Below, in pieces: positions 40,209 to 49,506 of a stretch of 64,000 bases of DNA. The position numbers and the translations under genes were made by a program. Numbering within the stretch: position 1 is the stretch's first letter; the number at the start of each line of letters is the position of its first letter. The notes under the pieces are model-generated. The model had not been told where the DNA came from. It ran no database searches and saw nothing but the letters and a program-made list of their open reading frames with translations. Source of the stretch: an uncultured Christensenella sp. (GTDB lineage: Bacteria > Bacillota > Clostridia > Christensenellales > Borkfalkiaceae); assembly GCA_910585685.1 (NCBI GenBank), contig CAJUEO010000005.1, forward strand, positions 62,001-126,000, read 5' to 3'.

Positions 40209-42230
40209 TTAATTGAAAATCATATCGTCGATATCGAAATCAAAGACAATGTCGCGCATAAACACCACGTCGTAATCACCTGCTTTTTTATAAAGCACGC
40301 CGTCGCGCCTGATGTCCCAAAGATATCTTACGGTAACAGTTTCCTTGCCGTTGCGCGCCGTGTCGTTTTCGGCAAAGGGTTTTGCCCTGCCCTCACCGTC
40401 GATAGTGACGCCGATTATTGCCGCGACCTCTCCCATAACTCTTACTCGCGTCTTATTATAATAATAGTATATAACTCCGGCTCCCGACAAATTATCGAGG
40501 CTGCCGTTTAAAAGCTTAACTCCGGCGTACCTCATTAAATCGTTCATCATTGCCCTGTCCTTGGTGTCGCATCTAAGATAGCTGCGCCCGTCGGGATTGG
40601 TTTTGTATTTCAATATGTGAGAAAGCTTTTTAACGGCAATATCTTCGCGCGAAAACAGCGTACTCATAATATTCATAGGAGCGGACTTGTCGCTGTCCCT
40701 TGTGGTAGTTATACCCACCTCTCCCGGGCGTGGAATAAAAAACTTTGCGCCGTCGGGCGGCAACACGTCACCCTTATTTACAAGCAGTTCGAGATAGGGC
40801 GTTTCCCCCCTGTTCAAAAACAGCCTCAGCCCGTATGAGAGAGCGAGCACCGTTTTAATATCTATATTATTTAGCGCGCTGACCGCACAGCCTATCGAAG
40901 GAGCGTAAACGGCATCCTCGTGCGACAGCACGTTGAAGCCGTCGTTTTCGACGCCCTCGTAACTTTCGTCGTCGTTTTCAAAGGTGTAAACGCTTCTGCC
41001 CAGCTTTTTCAGGTGGTGGGATATAAATTCCACAAGCCCGTAAGTTTCGACAGGGCCGCCCGTCAAAAACACTTTTTTTACGTTTGAATTAACTTCCCTC
41101 GAAACTTCGCGCCGAATGTAGTCTAAAATTCTGTAAGCAATGCCGCTCTCTTTGCCGGAAATGCCTATGCAATCGGCAAACGCCTCGCGCGTCAGCTTGC
41201 GCTGAATATACAAATCCCTTGAAACGCATATGGGAACGCCGCCTGAAAAAGCGCTTTTTTCGTAAAGCGGCATACCCAAAATTACCTTTGCGGACTTTAT
41301 ATCTTTTACAAACAGATACTGTTTTGAATTGAGCGAGCCCTCGGCAAGATATCCGTCCTCTCCGCAGGAGGGTCTGCCCATACTTTCGCGCCGCGACATA
41401 TCGCGCTCCAACCTATCCGCAACAGCGTCGTCTATGTCGTTGCCGCCTATAAGCTCGGGGTCGTTATGCCCGTCCGCGCCGTCCACCGCAAGCCCTGTTT
41501 TAAAAAGGCTTGCCTTGACGACGGAAATTTGTTCTTCTCCGATATTGAATATAAGCACGCTTTCTCCGCGTTTAATGCGTTTTGTCTGCATTGCATAGGC
41601 GCAAAGCGCCTTTGTCATGCTCATAGTCTTATACGGTCTTCTGCCGAACCCGTGTTCGATTAGCCGTTCAAGCTCGGCAACGCACTCCTTGGTTGTGTAT
41701 TGGGGGTGCAAGAGCGACGGAACAATTTGAACTTCGCTGATATTCAGCTTTTTTGCAAGCAACTCCGCGCGACGGTTTACAAGCGCGCCGACGTAGGCAA
41801 AATAGTTTTCGCAAACCTTTTGCGGAGTTACGCCGCCCACCGAAAACGTAAGTTTAGAGGATACGGCTTTTGAAAAATCGGCAGGCATTTTGCGCCTTAC
41901 GGGAAAATAAAATTTGGGGAAATCATGACCCGAAAAATATGCGGCGGAGTTTGACGCGTTTATGCTCGCGCCGTTTCTGCCGTTTAAAAGCGAAAGCAAA
42001 AACTTGATTTTTACAACGCCCATAAAAGACTTTGAATTTACGCGGTCTATCTCCTCTCCGTATTTCCAATTATTGCCGTCGAAATCGTAATAAGCGACGG
42101 ACGGAATTGCGCACATCGAGTCGGGGTCCCCGACTATTTTGCCCGTATAGACTTCGTCGACGTTATAAGCATATGCAATTTTCAACGTGTCGCTACCCAA
42201 ATCGACAGCGACGTGAAGCCTTAAAACCAT
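40209..42230 (-). CDS. Hsp70-like (actin-fold) ATPase, first gene of the ten-gene operon
   Basis: 673 residues, ATG at 42230. The N-terminal half has the actin/Hsp70 fold: phosphate-1 motif VAVDLGSDTLKIAYA (~7-21), a connecting helix region PYKTMSMTKALCAYAM, phosphate-2 VLIFNIGEEQISVV, the Hsp70-type GGNDIDDAVADRLE, and the adenosine motif KKVFLTGGPVETYGL. The family feature GCAVSAL follows. The C-terminal ~200 residues are beta-rich and not an ordinary DnaK peptide-binding domain. It may act as a nucleotide-driven chaperone or switch for the other operon products. True DnaK is excluded by low similarity and missing substrate domain. It follows the single consensus promoter at 42278-42306. 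Confidence 0.82.
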   Translation of the reverse strand: MVLRLHVAVDLGSDTLKIAYAYNVDEVYTGKIVGDPDSMCAIPSVAYYDFDGNNWKYGEEIDRVNSKSFMGVVKIKFLLSLLNGRNGASINASNSAAYFSGHDFPKFYFPVRRKMPADFSKAVSSKLTFSVGGVTPQKVCENYFAYVGALVNRRAELLAKKLNISEVQIVPSLLHPQYTTKECVAELERLIEHGFGRRPYKTMSMTKALCAYAMQTKRIKRGESVLIFNIGEEQISVVKASLFKTGLAVDGADGHNDPELIGGNDIDDAVADRLERDMSRRESMGRPSCGEDGYLAEGSLNSKQYLFVKDIKSAKVILGMPLYEKSAFSGGVPICVSRDLYIQRKLTREAFADCIGISGKESGIAYRILDYIRREVSREVNSNVKKVFLTGGPVETYGLVEFISHHLKKLGRSVYTFENDDESYEGVENDGFNVLSHEDAVYAPSIGCAVSALNNIDIKTVLALSYGLRLFLNRGETPYLELLVNKGDVLPPDGAKFFIPRPGEVGITTTRDSDKSAPMNIMSTLFSREDIAVKKLSHILKYKTNPDGRSYLRCDTKDRAMMNDLMRYAGVKLLNGSLDNLSGAGVIYYYYNKTRVRVMGEVAAIIGVTIDGEGRAKPFAENDTARNGKETVTVRYLWDIRRDGVLYKKAGDYDVVFMRDIVFDFDIDDMIFN

Positions 42231-42277
42231 AAATTACCCGTTAAAGTCGAATTTTGGACATACTTGTCGATATTATT

Positions 42278-42306
42278 ATTTTAGCATAATAGCAATAATA
42301 TGTCAA
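42278..42306 (-). promoter_or_regulatory. Consensus promoter of the ten-gene operon
   Basis: On the minus strand TTGACA (42306-42301), 17 bp, TAAAAT (42283-42278), giving a ~40-base leader to the Hsp70-like gene. No operator-like palindrome is evident nearby. Confidence 0.85.
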
Positions 42307-42318
42307 ATCTATGAAAAA

Positions 42319-42354
42319 AATAAACTCACAGACCGCAATGTCTGTGAGTTTATT
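42319..42354 (-). terminator. Terminator separating the GH3 locus from the ten-gene operon
   Basis: A 15-bp perfect stem AATAAACTCACAGAC/GTCTGTGAGTTTATT with a 6-base loop, followed by a run of seven T on the minus strand. Confidence 0.93.
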
Positions 42355-42370
42355 GTAAATTTTACAACTT

Positions 42371-45340
42371 TTAAATATTTTCTGCGGAAACCTCTTCGGG
42401 TTGTTGCTTTTTCTTAGCTTTGGTGATTGCAAAATATCCCCAAATCGCAAACCCGACAGCCGCCGCGCAATCGACCGCGATAAGCGCTATAAGCCATATG
42501 GGCAACAGCATACCGACTATGTTGTATTCCATAATATTGCTGTTTGCAACCGTATATAAAATATGCTTTGTCGCGTTTCTCAAACAGGAGAGCTGCGTTG
42601 CCGTGGGATTTGACGCGTCGGGCATTTTTTGTCCCTGCGCCAACATAAGGTCGCCTCCGGCACGGATAACCTGCTCTTGATTGATATAAGGCGTAAGCCC
42701 GTAGTCGTCGATAACGGCGCCCTTAAAGCCCCACTCCTGACGGAGTACCTGAGTCAACAGTCTGTAATCACCGCCTGCCCAAACATCTCCTATACGGTTG
42801 AACGAGGACATCATTGCGGTGGTTTCACCGTCTTTGACAGCCATTTCAAAGGGTTTGAAATAAATTTCGCGCATTGCCTGCTCGTTGAGCCAGGTCAACA
42901 GTCCGTCGCTGTCCCTGTCGGTTTCCTGATCGTTGACGGCAAAGTGCTTCATATAGCAATACACGCCCTTTTGCTTGCAGCCCTTTATAACTTCGGTAGC
43001 AAATTTGCCGGATATAAATCCGTCCTCGGAATAGTATTCCCAATTTCTGCCGCCGAACGGGGTACGGTGAATGTTTGCAGCCGGCGCATACCAGCCCGTG
43101 TAATGAAGTCCGTCCTTTGTGGTCAAAAGCGCTTCGTTGCCGAGGCTCAACCCCATTTGATAGGCAAGGTCCAGATTCCAGCTTGCGGAAAGCACCGTTT
43201 CCGCCATATATGAGCAGGCGTTCGACTCGCTTGTGGACATAAAGCTTGTTATACCCGTGGGCCCGTCGGTTTCGTTTGTGACGGGTTTACCGATATTGTC
43301 GAGCTTTACAGTCGTAAACGCACCCGAACCTATTAAGGTTGCCATTTGCTCGGCGGTAAGGTTGTCGAGCAGCAGCTCCCAACCCTGCGCGTAAGTTTTG
43401 CCCAAAAGTATTTCTTTGTTTGTAGTTTGCTCGGTAAATACCGTTTGATTGTCGTCGTAATTGATGCCTATGAAATCCTTCAATTCAAGACCGTTGTTCG
43501 CGCCCTGAGCCGCCATATTTTCGGTAAACCAGGGCTTGCCGTTGTCGTCTTTTACCCAAGTAAGCGATTTATGATAATCCTCGGATATCTCCACGGGCTC
43601 GGTGGGTTTTTCGGGCATTATCCAACTGTTTCTCGAAAGATAACTCTCTATATGCGAGCTTACGTCGTCAAACCTGTTTACTACCTCGGCGCCCGTCTTG
43701 TCGTCAGTCTTATAGAGTACGTCCTCGGCAAGATTGAAGTCGAAAGACGCCTCGAAGTCGTGCGAGGAATGCGCGATATGCAAGGTGTACTTGCCTGCGT
43801 CAAGCTCGTAGCCGCGGTTGCCGTTGCCGTTTGCGTCGTTATAGTCGTAAGACTTCATTTCGGAAACTTTCATGTCGATAGAAACCGTGTCGCTCTCACC
43901 GGGCGCAAGAAGTTTGGTCTTTGCAAAGCCACCCAAAGCGACGTGCGACTTTTCTATTTCTCCCGAAGTATAGGGCGCAGTGTAATAGAGCTGCACAACG
44001 TCCTTACCGGAATACTTCGAAGCGGATTTATTTGTAACTTTTATGTTAAAAGTCAAAGTGCCGTCCGCCGTAAGCGCGGTATCAGTCGGAGGCGTTACTT
44101 CCCACTCGAAATCGGCATAAGATTTGCCGAAGCCGAACGGATAAACAACGTTTTTGTTGTACCACTGCTCGTCGTCCGCACCGCGCGTTTCATAGTAGCG
44201 ATAGCCGACGTAGATACCCTCGTCATAGTCTACATAGTAGCTTGACGTTCTCTTTCTTCCGCGCGAGTCGACATAGTACTGACTGTTGCCGCCTTCAATA
44301 TCGTTGTTGCCGAAATTGCGAATTGCGGGAGAGCCCAAAAGGTCGTAAGCGTAAGTGTCGGTTGTGTGACCCGAGGGAGTAACTTCTCCGTTTAATACTC
44401 TGCCTACGGCAAGCGTGCCCGTACCGCCGGGGAAACCCATCCACAGCACGCCCTTCAACTTGTCGCTGTATAGCTCGTCTGTTTTATCCTCGGCAAAGCC
44501 AAGCTCGAAATTGCCAGGGGTGTTGAGAAGTATAATTACTTTGTCGAACCTATTGTAAAGCTCCTTTAAAAGGTTGCGCTCGTTGGCGTCAAGCTGCAAA
44601 TAATGGTCGTTTGCGTCAGCCGCGCCGCTTACGGGGGTAAAGTCGTCCGCGCTCGAACGCATTGTACGGGGCAGGTCGAAGCCCTCTCCGCCTATTCTCG
44701 AAACGACGAAAATTGCGGCGTCGGAATAGGAAGAAACACTGTTCCACTCGTTGGAAGAATAGGAAGAAACGGGGGTTTCTCCCGTTGCAAAGCCGTAGAC
44801 GATATCTCCGAAGCCGGGATTGTCACCCCTGCCCGAACCCGACTTGTTGTTATTGTTGTAGAAGGACTGCAACGTGGGGTTTACTTCGAACTCCGCCTCC
44901 TTCAAAGCCGTGTAGAGGTCGGTCATTTTGCCCCTTGCGATACTCGAACCCGAGCCGCCGTAAACGAGGTTGACCGAGTTTTTGCCGAAAACGGAAATTT
45001 TCGATTTTTTTGCAAGCGGCAGAGCCCTATCCTCGTTTTTAAGAAGAATTATGCCCTCTTCTTCGACTTTTACGGTAAAATCGTTGGCGGCCCTTAAAGC
45101 CTCGTTCTGCGAGCCGTAGTCGGCAACATATTTTCTTTCACCGTCATAGTGCCCGAGAATTGCCACGTCACCGCCGAGTACAATCTTTAAAGTGCCGTAA
45201 ATGAGCACGTTTTGAGTGACGACAAGGCTTATAACGAGAAGCAGCGCAAGCACTATAGACGTTACCATAAGCCATACGCGCGTGCCTACGTTTTTCCATA
45301 AAAACCTGAAAGCATCGCCTATTTTACCAAATACTTTCAT
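42371..45340 (-). CDS. Membrane-tethered GH3 beta-glucosidase family enzyme, swapped domain order
   Basis: 989 residues, ATG at 45340. An N-terminal membrane helix (~22-50, ending VVTQNVLIYGTLKI) is followed by the GH3 sandwich domain (EEGIILLKNEDRALPL, VFGKNSVNLVYGGSGS) and FnIII (VVYPFGFGKSYADFEW). The TIM barrel follows, with DGPTGITSF, KHFAVNDQETDRDSDG and the nucleophile Asp in GFKGAVIDDYG. A second membrane helix near the C-terminus (WLIALIAVDCAAAVGFAIWGYFAI) ends in a basic then acidic cytoplasmic tail. The enzyme is thus held to the membrane at both ends with the catalytic part outside. It releases sugars from beta-linked oligosaccharides; specificity is not readable. It is the last gene of a three-gene module with 45359-46039 and 46116-49301. 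Confidence 0.9.
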   Translation of the reverse strand: MKVFGKIGDAFRFLWKNVGTRVWLMVTSIVLALLLVISLVVTQNVLIYGTLKIVLGGDVAILGHYDGERKYVADYGSQNEALRAANDFTVKVEEEGIILLKNEDRALPLAKKSKISVFGKNSVNLVYGGSGSSIARGKMTDLYTALKEAEFEVNPTLQSFYNNNNKSGSGRGDNPGFGDIVYGFATGETPVSSYSSNEWNSVSSYSDAAIFVVSRIGGEGFDLPRTMRSSADDFTPVSGAADANDHYLQLDANERNLLKELYNRFDKVIILLNTPGNFELGFAEDKTDELYSDKLKGVLWMGFPGGTGTLAVGRVLNGEVTPSGHTTDTYAYDLLGSPAIRNFGNNDIEGGNSQYYVDSRGRKRTSSYYVDYDEGIYVGYRYYETRGADDEQWYNKNVVYPFGFGKSYADFEWEVTPPTDTALTADGTLTFNIKVTNKSASKYSGKDVVQLYYTAPYTSGEIEKSHVALGGFAKTKLLAPGESDTVSIDMKVSEMKSYDYNDANGNGNRGYELDAGKYTLHIAHSSHDFEASFDFNLAEDVLYKTDDKTGAEVVNRFDDVSSHIESYLSRNSWIMPEKPTEPVEISEDYHKSLTWVKDDNGKPWFTENMAAQGANNGLELKDFIGINYDDNQTVFTEQTTNKEILLGKTYAQGWELLLDNLTAEQMATLIGSGAFTTVKLDNIGKPVTNETDGPTGITSFMSTSESNACSYMAETVLSASWNLDLAYQMGLSLGNEALLTTKDGLHYTGWYAPAANIHRTPFGGRNWEYYSEDGFISGKFATEVIKGCKQKGVYCYMKHFAVNDQETDRDSDGLLTWLNEQAMREIYFKPFEMAVKDGETTAMMSSFNRIGDVWAGGDYRLLTQVLRQEWGFKGAVIDDYGLTPYINQEQVIRAGGDLMLAQGQKMPDASNPTATQLSCLRNATKHILYTVANSNIMEYNIVGMLLPIWLIALIAVDCAAAVGFAIWGYFAITKAKKKQQPEEVSAENI

Positions 45341-45358
45341 ACCTTATAAACTCCAAAA

Positions 45359-46039
45359 TCAGATATTGTCCTCTTCGGGAATCCAACTGAGCTCGTCGTC
45401 GGTCGAAAGATAGATAGCGTCTATCGACGGGCCGCCTGCTTTGCCGTTGACAAAGTCATTGTCCCCGATTGTGAGAGTTATTATATTCAGACCCTCTTTG
45501 AGCTGTACGTCGCCTATATCGTATTTTTTGAACGTGCGCGAGTTCATATTGCTTGCGTTGTCGACAACGTTCTGCTGTTTATAGCTTATAGCGGAGTCAT
45601 TGACCTTTACAATAAAGGTTTCGGGAGAAATGGAGATAGCGTTCATTCCCTCGGCAGGAGTAAGCCCCACTTTCAGCCTTGCAGTGGTAGCCTTAGCCGC
45701 AGTAATTTCGAACGTTATAGTCAAATCCTTTTTATGCGTAAAGCCGATATAGTGACCGTTGCTGGCTTTTGTAGCCTTTAAAATCATATTTTTGCCCTTT
45801 GCCGAGTTGGAAGAGCCTGCGCCAACAAGGTCGTCGACATAGGTATATTCAGCCTCGAAAGTCCACTCTTTTGTGCCCGTGGGATTGTTGTCGTTATTGT
45901 TATCTCCGGGCTGCTGCTCGTTTCCGCCGTTATTTGTGCCCGAATTGTCGTTGTCGGTACCCGTGCCGCAAGCCGTAAAACCAAAGGCGCAGGTGGCAAG
46001 CGCAAGACTTGCAAGTAATATTTTTAAAGATTTTTTCAT
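45359..46039 (-). CDS. Lipoprotein with CBM6/35-like domain
   Basis: 226 residues, ATG at 46039 behind AAGGAG. The signal peptide ends in the lipobox FTAC (Cys24), followed by an Asn/Gly/Asp-rich linker (~25-65). Next is one beta-sandwich domain of ~160 residues that opens with WTFEAEYTYVDDLVGAG and closes with GGPSIDAIYLSTDDELSWIP. This is the layout of CBM6/35-type modules. The domain is clearly homologous to the C-terminal ~165 residues of the lipoprotein at 54985-56979 (SNGHYIGFTHKKDLTITF against SNGYYLAYTHTANLTLTF). It probably captures a glycan next to the neighbouring GH3 enzymes. Carbohydrate binding is inferred. Confidence 0.8.
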   Translation of the reverse strand: MKKSLKILLASLALATCAFGFTACGTGTDNDNSGTNNGGNEQQPGDNNNDNNPTGTKEWTFEAEYTYVDDLVGAGSSNSAKGKNMILKATKASNGHYIGFTHKKDLTITFEITAAKATTARLKVGLTPAEGMNAISISPETFIVKVNDSAISYKQQNVVDNASNMNSRTFKKYDIGDVQLKEGLNIITLTIGDNDFVNGKAGGPSIDAIYLSTDDELSWIPEEDNI

Positions 46040-46074
46040 AACTTAAACTCCTTTTTTAATTATGTAGCTTAGCA

Positions 46075-46093
46075 GGGGGAGTCAAGCTCCCCC
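46075..46093 (-). terminator. Hairpin between secreted GH3 gene and lipoprotein gene
   Basis: A 7-bp GC-only stem GGGGGAG/CTCCCCC with a 5-base loop but no T-tract. It may be a weak terminator or an mRNA-stabilising hairpin that lowers expression of the downstream genes rather than a full stop. Confidence 0.5.
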
Positions 46094-46115
46094 GACTAAA
46101 CGTCTATTTATTAAA

Positions 46116-49100
46116 TTAGTCTTTTTTGCCCTTTGCCTTTCTCAATACCAATGCGGTGCCGAGAAGCGCAACCATGCCACCGGCAAGAATTATGCCCGTG
46201 CCGTAGCCGATTGCAGAGCCGCAGCCGCCTTCGTCCTTATTTTCATCTCCGCCGGGAGTCGAAGTCTGAGCGGAAGCGTTTACAAACAGCGTATAGGTTT
46301 GGGTAGCCGAAGCGTATCCGTCCGCAGAAGCGGTGACTGTGATATCGAATACTCCTGCCGCCGTGGGAGTTCCCGAAATGACGCCCGAATTTTCGTCGAT
46401 TGTCAAGCCGGAAGGAAGCCCCGTAGCAGAATATTTAATGTTGTCGTAAGCATACAGCGTATTCAGCCTTGCCAACTCTTCTCCGCCGACAGTCGCATTG
46501 TACGACGTACCTACGGTTGCAGTTCTTGTAAATTCTTCGTTGCAGTCAAGCAATACTTTCGCACCTGCGGGCGCGCCCATTGCGTTGGAGTGAAGAACAG
46601 TCCAAAGAATGTTCTTTGTTGCGTTTCTCAAAGCTTTAATGCCCGTTGCCGACTTCAAGGTAGCGTCGGTAAGGTTACATACGCCCATACCTGCCGAAAG
46701 CACGAGGTCTCCGCCTGCACGAACCATTGCGTCACCGTCCATCATTCCGGCATAAATAGCTATATCGGTAACAACGAAGCCCTTAAAGCCCCATTCTGTT
46801 CTCAAAAGGTCTGTCAAAAGCGCCTTGTTTGCGCCTGCCCAGGTGTAGCCGATACGGTTGAACGCCGACATTGCTGCCCTTGCGTTGCCCTCTTTAACGG
46901 CAAGCTCGTAAGCCTTGAAATAAATTTGGCGCATAGTCTGTTCGGAAGCCCAAACTGCCATACCAGCCGTCTTGCCTGCCTCTGCACTGCCCATCTGTCC
47001 GCGGTAAACCATAACGCCGCCGCCGTCGTTGTGAAGCGCAAAGTGCTTGATAAACAGGTATCCGCCCTTGGAATTGAGTCCGCGGCTTACGCCTGCGACG
47101 ACCTTACCCATAAGCAAGCCGTCCTCGGAATAATACTCGGTATATCTTGCGTCAAACGCAGAGCGGTGCAAGTTCATACCGGGAGCGTACCAACCCGTAT
47201 AAGCCGAAATTCCTGCGCCGTCGGTTCTGTCAGAAGAGCCCCAAAGACCCTGTTCACCGATTACTTCACCCATCTTTTCGGCAAGTTCGATATTCCAAGT
47301 GGAAGCTATGACGGGCTCGGAAGCAAATCTGTTGTAAGATGCGCCCGTTACGCCCGTACCCGTCCAGCCGAGAGGGCCGTCGGTATCCATTGAATAAGGT
47401 TTGCCGATATAGTCAAGTTCTATCGAATGGAAGCCGCCGTTTTGATAGAGGTCAACCATTTCTTCGATTGTAAGCTGATTTAAAAGCTGCTCCCACATAG
47501 GGTCGTCAAACGACTTACCTGCAAGGTCGGCAAGCATTATTTCCGCCTTTTCGGGCCTTGTTGCCGCGTCCGCCTGAGTGGGCATTACGTCGTTTTCGTC
47601 GTCTACAACTACGGGTTTAAACTTTTCGTAGTCCGCAGCAGGAAGCTTGCTTCTCTCCGCTTCTGTAACTGCGTCGGGCATAGTGTTTGCAAAGTCTGCA
47701 CGGGAGAGCTTTTTGGTAAAGTGCTCGTCAACGTATTCGTTGCTGTCCTCGAAAATGTTTTTGGACTCGCTCTTTACGTTTGTGGTTTCTGCTATGGTAT
47801 AATCTCTCTTTGCGACCTCGTCGTGAGCGTTTCTCATAAGCTTGACGCTGTAAGTGCCCTTATCGAGCTCGTAGCCGCAGTTTTCGTTTTTATTTGCGTC
47901 GTTATAATCGTACGAAGCCATATCTTCGACTTTGAGTTCGATTGTAACTACTTGACTTTCGTTGGGTTCGAGAAGCTTTGTTTTTGCAAAGCCGCCGAGC
48001 TCGACGTAGGATTTTTCAATTTCACCCTCGACGTAGGGCGCAGTGTAGAACAGTTCGACAACATCTTTACCTGCAACGTCACCCGTGTTGGTAACTTTTA
48101 CGTCGAATTTGATAGTTTTATCCGCAGTTATTGCGCCTGCAGGCGTAGAGCTGTCTTGAATTTCCCAATCAAAGGTCGTGTATGAAAGTCCCGTACCGAA
48201 CGTGTATGAAACGTTGTTGTTGTACCAGGCCCAGTTATCGCCTTCTTCATAACCGCGGGTTTCCCAATAGCGATAACCGACGTAAATACCCTCTTCGTAC
48301 TCAACGAAATATGTGTTGGTTTCGGTTGAACCGAGTTTATACGACTTATAAGTGTCATTGCCGCTCATCATGTTGGCAATGCCTTGTTTATTGTAGTTTA
48401 CATAAGAGGGAACTTTGGTCTGGTCCACAACGTATGTGTCCACCAATCTGCCCGACGGGTTAATATCTCCGTTTAAAAGATGACCGGTAACGTCAAGTCC
48501 GTTGGTTCCTGCTTCTCCCAATAACAAAATAGCGTCGATTTTGTCGTTCTTTTTAAGCCAATCGATTTCCATGGGAACGGATTTATTTATAAGCACAACT
48601 ACTTTATCGAACTTTTCGGTTACAAAATCGACAAGCGCCTTTTGTGCTTCACCGTATTGAAGTTCGTGTCCGCTTTCTCCGCTCTTCTTGCTTGAATTGC
48701 CGAGAATGATTACCGCCGCGTCGTTATAGTTTTCATACGAGCTTTCGATAGAAGGCAGCGAGTAGTGCCCGATATCTATATCTGCGTCTCCGTTGACCGT
48801 TTTATCGGCAAGATATCCCTCGTACATTCCCTTTAACTTGGGGTTTACTTCGAATTTTGCGTCCTCGAAGCTTGTATAGAATGTCGAGTCGAAAGTTACC
48901 GTACCTGCCGAAGCTTCGGCGTCGTTTACCGAGCCGCCGCCGTTGGGAGCGATGGAGCCGTAACCGAATACGCTTATCTTGTTGCCCGAACGAGTAACTT
49001 CAGGGTCGGTGTTTGGTTTATCGGAAGGCTTGCTTGTTTCAACTATTTTGAGAGGAAGAGCGTTGTTTTCGTTCTTTAAAAGAACTGCGCCTTCCGCCGC

Positions 49101-49301
49101 TATCTGATAGTTGAGTTCAAGTCCCGCTTCTCTTGCTTCCGCCTTGCTGCCGTAACTCGACTCGTACCTGGTCAAACCCGAGTTTGCGTCGGCTTTTGCA
49201 AACGAACGTACAGGGATTGCCATACTCGAAAATACCAATAACCCTGCGACTGCCAAAGCAGGAGCTACAAGCATTTTCTTGGTTTTAGCTGATGATTTCA
49301 T
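46116..49301 (-). CDS. Secreted GH3 beta-glucosidase family enzyme with C-terminal anchor
   Basis: 1,061 residues, ATG at 49301 behind GGAGG. After a signal peptide come the sandwich domain (AAEGAVLLKNENNALPL), FnIII (VSYTFGTGLSYTTFDW) and the TIM barrel (DGPLGWTG, KHFALHNDGG, nucleophile region GFKGFVVTDIAIY). The segment before the barrel's Asp is conserved, but the usual KHFA-NDQE is altered to HNDGG. A He_PIG-type Ig domain (~945-1020, GLPSGLTIDENSGVISGTPT) follows. The protein ends with GGCGS, a membrane helix and RKAKGKKD, the same tail type as the protein at 57115. It should sit on the outer face of the membrane. It heads a three-gene module; substrate unknown. Confidence 0.9.
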   Translation of the reverse strand: MKSSAKTKKMLVAPALAVAGLLVFSSMAIPVRSFAKADANSGLTRYESSYGSKAEAREAGLELNYQIAAEGAVLLKNENNALPLKIVETSKPSDKPNTDPEVTRSGNKISVFGYGSIAPNGGGSVNDAEASAGTVTFDSTFYTSFEDAKFEVNPKLKGMYEGYLADKTVNGDADIDIGHYSLPSIESSYENYNDAAVIILGNSSKKSGESGHELQYGEAQKALVDFVTEKFDKVVVLINKSVPMEIDWLKKNDKIDAILLLGEAGTNGLDVTGHLLNGDINPSGRLVDTYVVDQTKVPSYVNYNKQGIANMMSGNDTYKSYKLGSTETNTYFVEYEEGIYVGYRYWETRGYEEGDNWAWYNNNVSYTFGTGLSYTTFDWEIQDSSTPAGAITADKTIKFDVKVTNTGDVAGKDVVELFYTAPYVEGEIEKSYVELGGFAKTKLLEPNESQVVTIELKVEDMASYDYNDANKNENCGYELDKGTYSVKLMRNAHDEVAKRDYTIAETTNVKSESKNIFEDSNEYVDEHFTKKLSRADFANTMPDAVTEAERSKLPAADYEKFKPVVVDDENDVMPTQADAATRPEKAEIMLADLAGKSFDDPMWEQLLNQLTIEEMVDLYQNGGFHSIELDYIGKPYSMDTDGPLGWTGTGVTGASYNRFASEPVIASTWNIELAEKMGEVIGEQGLWGSSDRTDGAGISAYTGWYAPGMNLHRSAFDARYTEYYSEDGLLMGKVVAGVSRGLNSKGGYLFIKHFALHNDGGGVMVYRGQMGSAEAGKTAGMAVWASEQTMRQIYFKAYELAVKEGNARAAMSAFNRIGYTWAGANKALLTDLLRTEWGFKGFVVTDIAIYAGMMDGDAMVRAGGDLVLSAGMGVCNLTDATLKSATGIKALRNATKNILWTVLHSNAMGAPAGAKVLLDCNEEFTRTATVGTSYNATVGGEELARLNTLYAYDNIKYSATGLPSGLTIDENSGVISGTPTAAGVFDITVTASADGYASATQTYTLFVNASAQTSTPGGDENKDEGGCGSAIGYGTGIILAGGMVALLGTALVLRKAKGKKD

Positions 49302-49365
49302 ATCATTTCCTCCAAAAATTTTTGCAGGTCAGCCGCTTAACATAAGGCGCCTGCTTCGTGTCAAG

Positions 49366-49394
49366 AATATAATGCGTAAATTTATACAAAACAA
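49366..49394 (-). promoter_or_regulatory. Candidate promoter of the first GH3 module
   Basis: On the minus strand TTGTTT (49394-49389), 17 bp, TATATT (49371-49366), with a leader of about 60 bases to the ATG at 49301. Confidence 0.55.
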
Positions 49395-49474
49395 TACACC
49401 CCGTCAAAATCTGTTAAAATTTGTTCAAAATTTGTTATTAAATACCGTTTATTGCTAAAAATTTCGTTAAAATA

Positions 49475-49503
49475 AATGGGTGCGGAATTTTTTCGCACCC
49501 ATT
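49475..49503 (-). terminator. Terminator of the two-component operon
   Basis: A 10-bp perfect stem AATGGGTGCG/CGCACCCATT with a 9-base loop just after the response-regulator stop, followed by TATTTTAACG. Confidence 0.8.
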
Positions 49504-49506
49504 CGA

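Noticed and set aside
21482..42230. Identity as DISARM or another named defence system
   Set aside because: There is an SNF2 helicase, but no methyltransferase, PLD-type DrmC or DUF1998 DrmB is present, and the Hsp70-like, MBG and Vps4-like genes do not fit any named set I know.
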